Source: Mesostigma viride
Lineage: Eukaryota > Streptophyta > Mesostigmatophyceae > Mesostigmatales > Mesostigmataceae
NCBI GenBank assembly: GCA_009746045.1
Contig: RPFO01000103.1
Coordinates: forward strand, 1,058,591 to 1,100,196
Length of the DNA: 41,606 nt
Reading direction: 5' to 3'
How positions within the stretch are numbered: the first letter of the stretch is position 1; the number at the start of each line of letters is the position of its first letter. The translations under genes were made by a program, and so were the position numbers. A model generated the notes under the pieces. The model made no database searches, was not told the origin of the DNA, and saw only the letters and a list, made by a program, of their open reading frames with translations. This document shows positions 37,928 through 41,606 of this stretch, piece after piece.

Positions 37928-38660
37928 GGGCCCAAGACAGTGGATCCAGCAGTCCTGCATTGTACAAAAAGCCTGTGAATGCCTGCACAGTTTCGGACAG
38001 GCGGCGGCAAACGGATGAAGCAGCCAGGAAAATATAAGGGGTGCTGAAAGGGTTCAAGAAAGTGGATCCAACAGTCCTGCATTGTACAAAAAGCCTGTGA
38101 ATGCCTGCACAGTTTCGGACAGGCGGCGGCAAACGGATGAAGCAGCCAGGAAAATATAAGGGGTGCTGAAAGGGTTCAAGAAAGTGGATCCACCAGTCCT
38201 GCATTGTACAAAAAGCCTTTGAATGCCTGCACAGTTTCGGACAGGCGGCGGCAAACGGATGAAGCAGCCAGGAAAATATAGGGGTGCTGAAAGGGTTCAA
38301 GAAAGTGGATCCACCAGTCCTGCATTGTACAAAAAGCCTTTGAATGCCTGCACAGTTTCGGACAGGCGGCGGCAAACGGATGAAGCAGCCAGGAAAATAT
38401 AAGGGGTGCTGAAAGGGTTCAAGAAAGTGGATCCACCAGTCCTGCATTGTACAAAAAGCCTTTGAATGCCTGCACAGTTTCGGACAACGGCGGCAAACGG
38501 ATAAAGCAGCCAGGAAAATCTAGGGTAATGAAAGCTTTAAGGGCCCAAGAAAGTGCTACCAACCCTCCTGCATTGTACAAATAACTTCTGAATGCTTGCA
38601 CATGCCGGATAAGCGGCGGCAAACGGAATGTGAAGCAACCAAAAACATGATTGCAATGAA
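37928..38660 (+). repeat. 122-bp tandem repeat array, six units
   Basis: TGGATCC-type anchors at 37941, 38063, 38185, 38306 and 38428, plus a diverged sixth unit at 38554, give a period of 121-122 bp. Central units are almost identical; the first and last are the most different and share GGGCCCAAGA at their starts. It lies just upstream of the start of the coiled-coil gene at 37860 (-). Open frames through the array arise because the units lack stops in one phase. Confidence 0.93.
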
Positions 38661-39723
38661 AGTGCCCCTCCTGGCCTGGATAGAAAAACTAAAGAGGCCT
38701 GCATTGGCAGGATCACAACAACTTTGCAAGGACAGCAAAAAGGCAGCACTCACCGCATTCCTGCCGGCGCTGCCCGATGAAGTCCCAAGAGTAGTAGCCA
38801 TGACAATGGACATCTGTGTCCAGGCAGAGAGATGGATTGGGTTGGTGGTGACAGTGTGAAGACTGGGTAAAGACTGTGAAGACTGGCTGTCCAGGGGAGG
38901 CTGTGTCTTGAATGTCTGAAGTGTCTTGGGTGGCCACTTAACATATTCCAGCCGCTTTCTTTCTTTGGCGCGCTTTTACCGCCGCTGGCGCCACATAACC
39001 GAGGGTGTCCCACCCGATTACGCCGTTACGGCCGGGTGGCTGCCTCACCCCTCACTTGTGACACCATTCTGTGGTCTGCCGGGTACCCAAAGCGACACTC
39101 TTTTTCCGCCGCTGTCGTCATTCGACTGACGGTACGCCGTCCGATTTGGTCTCAAGGCAGGGTAGAAAAATAATAAATCGATTAAAAAATGATCAAATCT
39201 CAACTTGCAGATCCTGATGAAGATTTTGTAAACAAGTGCCAGATATTTGAGAGTTGCAGCAGGGAAGCAAAAGATTCAGGACTTTCGAATTTGGCCGGGC
39301 TGGCGCGCTTCCAGGGAATAACAGCCTGAATGACGAGGGCCCCACTCCTGACATCCGCCGGTTACCCGAAGCGACACCCTTATTCCGCCGCTTTCGTCGT
39401 TCGACTGACGGCACGCCGTCAGATTTTGCGTTCAGGGCCGGGTAGCAAATCATATATGGCAGACACTCACAAAGATTTTGGCCAGATGTCAGTGGAAAAG
39501 TGTCAGATATTTGTGAGTTACATGAGGGGAGCTCACTTCGAACTTGGCCGGACTGGCGCGCTTACCGGGAATAACAGCCGGGCTGACGGGGGCCACTTGG
39601 AATTCCGCCAGGTGCGCGGAATTTATTGGGACAAGCGGCCATCATCCGCAACTTCGCCGAGTCTGCGCTCTGAAAAACAAGAACAGCACAAGGGTTTGGC
39701 ACAGGTAATGGGGCAATTGGAGG
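38661..39723. repeat. About 270-280-bp diverged direct repeats and spacer
   Basis: Blocks recur: AAGCGACACTCTTTTTCCGC at 39089 and AAGCGACACCCTTATTCCGC at 39370, each followed by GACTGACGG.ACGCCGTC. Also CAGATATTTGAGAGTT at 39239 and CAGATATTTGTGAGTT at 39506, and GGCGCGCTTCCAGGGAATAA at 39303 and GGCGCGCTTACCGGGAATAA at 39557. No gene is recognised. 38661-38940 is unique with short open frames only. Confidence 0.7.
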
Positions 39724-40281
39724 ATGCATTTGGATTCTGCAGCCTGTAATAAGTCAGTGTGGCAGGCCTCCAAGGAGGAATCAGTCAAAGAATTCCCTGA
39801 ATTGTTCAATCCTGCTTTCCCTGGATTTTTCACATGCATTGAGAGAGTTGTTTTATCCGTTTTCTGCCGCGTTTCCTCCTTGTGCATGGTGTCTCATGCT
39901 GATTCTTTTCCCAGATGTCACCAGAGCTCCATACTCCTGAGGAAATTCATCAGCAGCAACCAGTGGGGGGGAGTCCTCCTGAACTCTGTGGATTGGAGCT
40001 TCCTGCTCTCCTCTTCTCCGCTGGACTCATCCCCCAGCTGGGGTGGCAAGACCACCACCCAGGAGGATTGGGAGAATTTCACACCTCCCTTCATCCTGCA
40101 GTGGCTGGAAAGATACAAGCAGTCCGAGCAGGCCCGGCGTAAAGAGCCCGATACGCCCGGGAGCGCGGCCGAAAGCGAGCAACTGCGGCGAGAATTGGAG
40201 CAGGAGCTGATTTACCTTTTGTCAGAGCCAGAAGATTTCTTCTCTACAGAGACAGATGGGCAATGTGCAGGCAGTTTTTGA
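39724..40281 (+). CDS. Uncharacterised protein
   Basis: Open frame of 185 codons. The part from about 40060 on (DWENFTPPFILQWLERYKQS, then SEQLRRELEQELIYLLSE) looks like real protein with helices; the first half, with Cys- and Ser-rich stretches, is less convincing. A start near 39895 or use of CTTTTCCCAG at 39905-39914 as a splice acceptor are alternatives. Its end overlaps the next gene by 26 bp. No family is recognised. Confidence 0.35.
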   Translation: MHLDSAACNKSVWQASKEESVKEFPELFNPAFPGFFTCIERVVLSVFCRVSSLCMVSHADSFPRCHQSSILLRKFISSNQWGGVLLNSVDWSFLLSSSPLDSSPSWGGKTTTQEDWENFTPPFILQWLERYKQSEQARRKEPDTPGSAAESEQLRRELEQELIYLLSEPEDFFSTETDGQCAGSF

Positions 40282-40807
40282 TGAGACCAACCAGCTGAGT
40301 GGGGAGGACCAGCAGCTGCTGTGGGAATACTTGCTGGATGGGAGCATCGACATTTCCGACGCCTGCACGGCGAAGTTTGCCAAATTTAAGACCATGCTGG
40401 ATACAGAGTCCCCCACAGAGCCCTCTGTCATCCTCAGGAGGTACCACACCCTGTCCAGATACCTGATGGCAGAGGGGCTGTCTCCCCACCACCGCCAGGA
40501 TATGTTAAAGGCCAGGGCCAGGGTGGCAAAACGCGTGCCGTCTTCCTTGGGGGTTGACATGGACAAGTTGTTTTTGCTGGAGGACGAGAAGGTGGTGAAG
40601 GCTGTCACCCTCGACAGGGAGCAGCGGTTAGGCAGGGAGGCCGAGAAGGCCGCGGTGGCCTTTCGTGCCCAGAGGGCGCGAGAGTACGAGGAGAGGAAGA
40701 AGAGAGAGAAGGAGGCCGCCAAGAAGGCGGATAGGGAGGAGAGGGAGGCCAAGAGGCTCAAGAAACTGAACACCCACGATATCAGAAAGTTTTTTGACCG
40801 TACTTGA
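40256..40807 (+). CDS. Uncharacterised protein with coiled coil and PIP-box-like C-terminus
   Basis: 183 residues from ATG 40256. N-terminal helical domain (LSGEDQQLLWEYLLDGSIDI), middle part with RRYHTLSRYLMAEGLSPHHR, a highly charged helix at about 125-170 (EERKKREKEAAKKADREERE), then NTHDIRKFFDRT at the end. The last residues fit the PCNA-interacting pattern x-x-[ILM]-x-x-F-F with Thr in place of the usual first Gln and basic residues around it. If real, the protein would dock on a sliding clamp during DNA replication or repair; this is inference. The frame is strongly protein-like throughout. Confidence 0.6.
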   Translation: MGNVQAVFDETNQLSGEDQQLLWEYLLDGSIDISDACTAKFAKFKTMLDTESPTEPSVILRRYHTLSRYLMAEGLSPHHRQDMLKARARVAKRVPSSLGVDMDKLFLLEDEKVVKAVTLDREQRLGREAEKAAVAFRAQRAREYEERKKREKEAAKKADREEREAKRLKKLNTHDIRKFFDRT

Positions 40808-40875
40808 TGGTTTTGTGGAATCGTATTGATTTTGATGTGGCGACTCAGTTTAAAAAATTTCGTACTTATAATTAA

Positions 40876-41307
40876 ATGCGTTCCGGATTGAGTGTGCCAT
40901 TGGTAGATGCGCAGGTTATGCACCGCGAACATCCGCGCACTTTTAAAGTGCCTTCGAGGGATAGGTTGTCTTCGATACGACCGGGGGATTTTGTCAAGAT
41001 ATCTAACACAAAAGAGCGTTTCTGGGTTCGAGTGACGCGCGTGTCTCGCCCACGTCTAGAGGGCACCGTCGACAACAACCTCGTATACACGCAACCTTAT
41101 GATGCTGGTGACACCATAGTGTTTCATGAGGCCAACGTGTATGAAATTCTAAAAGCTGAGAAAGCAACCAAGTTGGTGCAAGTTCTTAAACGTCACGCGC
41201 GACGGGTTCGCGGAGGCCATCCCAAAAACAGGAGGCCATCAAAATCCTTGTACACCAAAAACTTGACAACATGCTCGAACATCCAAAATAACGAAAGGTT
41301 TAAATAG
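40876..41307 (+). CDS. Small protein, possibly DUF2314-like
   Basis: 143 residues. The centre has RPGDFVKISNTKERFWVRV, then GTVDNNLV, then GDTIVFHEANVYEI. This order (F-W-V-x-V, G-x-x-x-N, G-D-x-x-x-F, x-I) resembles the small beta-rich DUF2314 family, but the match is by eye. The last 40 residues are basic and probably unstructured (KRHARRVRGGHPKNRRPSKS). The start follows the AT-rich string ACTTATAATTAAATG, compatible with a viral promoter. Function unknown. Confidence 0.6.
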   Translation: MRSGLSVPLVDAQVMHREHPRTFKVPSRDRLSSIRPGDFVKISNTKERFWVRVTRVSRPRLEGTVDNNLVYTQPYDAGDTIVFHEANVYEILKAEKATKLVQVLKRHARRVRGGHPKNRRPSKSLYTKNLTTCSNIQNNERFK

Positions 41308-41403
41308 TTTCTAAAAACTCAAAGACACGAAGACGATGGAGACAAACACCATCAAAGAACTTGTTAACAGCTACCAAGACCGGTAGGCGCATCACTTTGC
41401 GCT

Positions 41404-41410
41404 TATATAA
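41404..41410 (+). promoter_or_regulatory. TATA-like element before the last gene
   Basis: TATATAA, 47 bp before the ATG at 41457, in otherwise GC-balanced sequence (GCTTATATAAAGGGATAA). Likely core promoter of the following gene. Confidence 0.45.
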
Positions 41411-41456
41411 AGGGATAACATATCTCCACGAGTCAATAACAGCCGGTGACAAGTAC

Positions 41457-41606
41457 ATGACCATGGCGTTCCGGGCGGTTGTTATGTATCTGCGGCCCTC
41501 GCGCGACATGCCGGGGGAGGACCCCTTCGCAAACAAGATACGAGTGACGCCCGATGGCAAGATATCCGTCATCGATATCATCAAATCTGTTCTATTCATG
41601 ACCGAG
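41457..41606 (+). CDS. Start of a BRO/KilA-N-like protein, cut by the window end
   Basis: 50 codons, open to the end of the window. It reads KIRVTPDGKISVIDIIKSVL, like the opening strand-helix of BRO-N and related DNA-binding domains of large DNA viruses, where D-G-K-x-x-x-x-D-V/I-x-x-x-x precedes the recognition part. A second in-frame ATG lies at 41463. The gene would be the third of this broad class in the virus-like block. Confidence 0.45.
   Translation, partial: MTMAFRAVVMYLRPSRDMPGEDPFANKIRVTPDGKISVIDIIKSVLFMTE

Noticed and set aside
37928-38660. CRISPR array
   Set aside because: The repeats are contiguous 122-bp units without unique spacers, and the region is eukaryote/giant-virus-like.
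41300-41599. Minus-strand 99-codon frame at the window end
   Set aside because: Antisense to the BRO/KilA-N-like start, which has a TATA element and a recognisable motif.

Overview
The window looks like nuclear DNA of a photosynthetic protist, most likely a green alga, that runs into a block of giant-virus-type (Nucleocytoviricota) genes at its right end. Evidence for the host part (about 1-31 kb) is intron-rich GT-AG genes with GC-rich exons, very large introns full of micro- and minisatellites, remnants of LINE retrotransposons, and a short interstitial run of the plant/green-algal telomere repeat TTTAGGG. Evidence for the right part (about 31.4-41.6 kb) is intron-less, closely packed short genes on both strands with virus-typical domains (KilA-N-like proteins with long coiled coils, an HNH-type nuclease, an SNase-like nuclease, a short Cys-His zinc motif, a possible DUF2314-like protein).

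Three host genes can be rebuilt with consistent splice phases. (1) 750-5921 (+): the 3' part of an RNA polymerase III subunit RPC7/Rpc31-like gene, six exons, ending in the typical acidic tail. (2) 12205-18241 (-): a secreted V8/trypsin-like serine protease homologue in five exons, 326 residues, whose catalytic His and Ser are replaced by Gln and Ala, so it is predicted to be inactive. (3) 19720-25084 (+): a CD36/LIMP-2 family two-pass membrane receptor in three exons, 695 residues. Genes 2 and 3 are divergent and share a 1.5-kb spacer.

All three genes show the same oddity: short diverged copies ('echoes') of exon edges, some with their splice signal, recur in the neighbouring introns or 3' flank. 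It is most striking after the last RPC7 exon, where four extra copies keep the CAG acceptor and three of them keep the reading phase and a stop codon.

Between 26.7 and 30.0 kb, and again at 9.4-9.9 kb, lie copies of one LINE family. They are 5'-truncated, and their 3' ends carry a conserved 8-bp hairpin and a TTAA-repeat tail. A second short element with a similar tail (7.8 and 29.4 kb) may be its SINE-like partner. At 30057-31094 sits a nearly perfect, spacer-less 1.04-kb palindrome, just before the virus-like block.

The virus-like block contains, from left to right: a KilA-N-like coiled-coil protein (-), a repeat-rich spacer, a hypothetical protein (-), a zinc-motif gene overlapping a charged-helix gene by ATGA (+), an HNH-type protein (+), an SNase-like protein (+), an AT-rich orphan coding fragment, a second coiled-coil gene broken by two frameshifts (-), a six-unit 122-bp repeat array, about 1 kb of longer repeats, two overlapping uncharacterised genes (+; the second with a PIP-box-like C-terminus), a possible DUF2314-like protein (+) and the start of a BRO/KilA-N-like gene (+) running off the window. 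All identifications come from reading motifs; no database search was possible.
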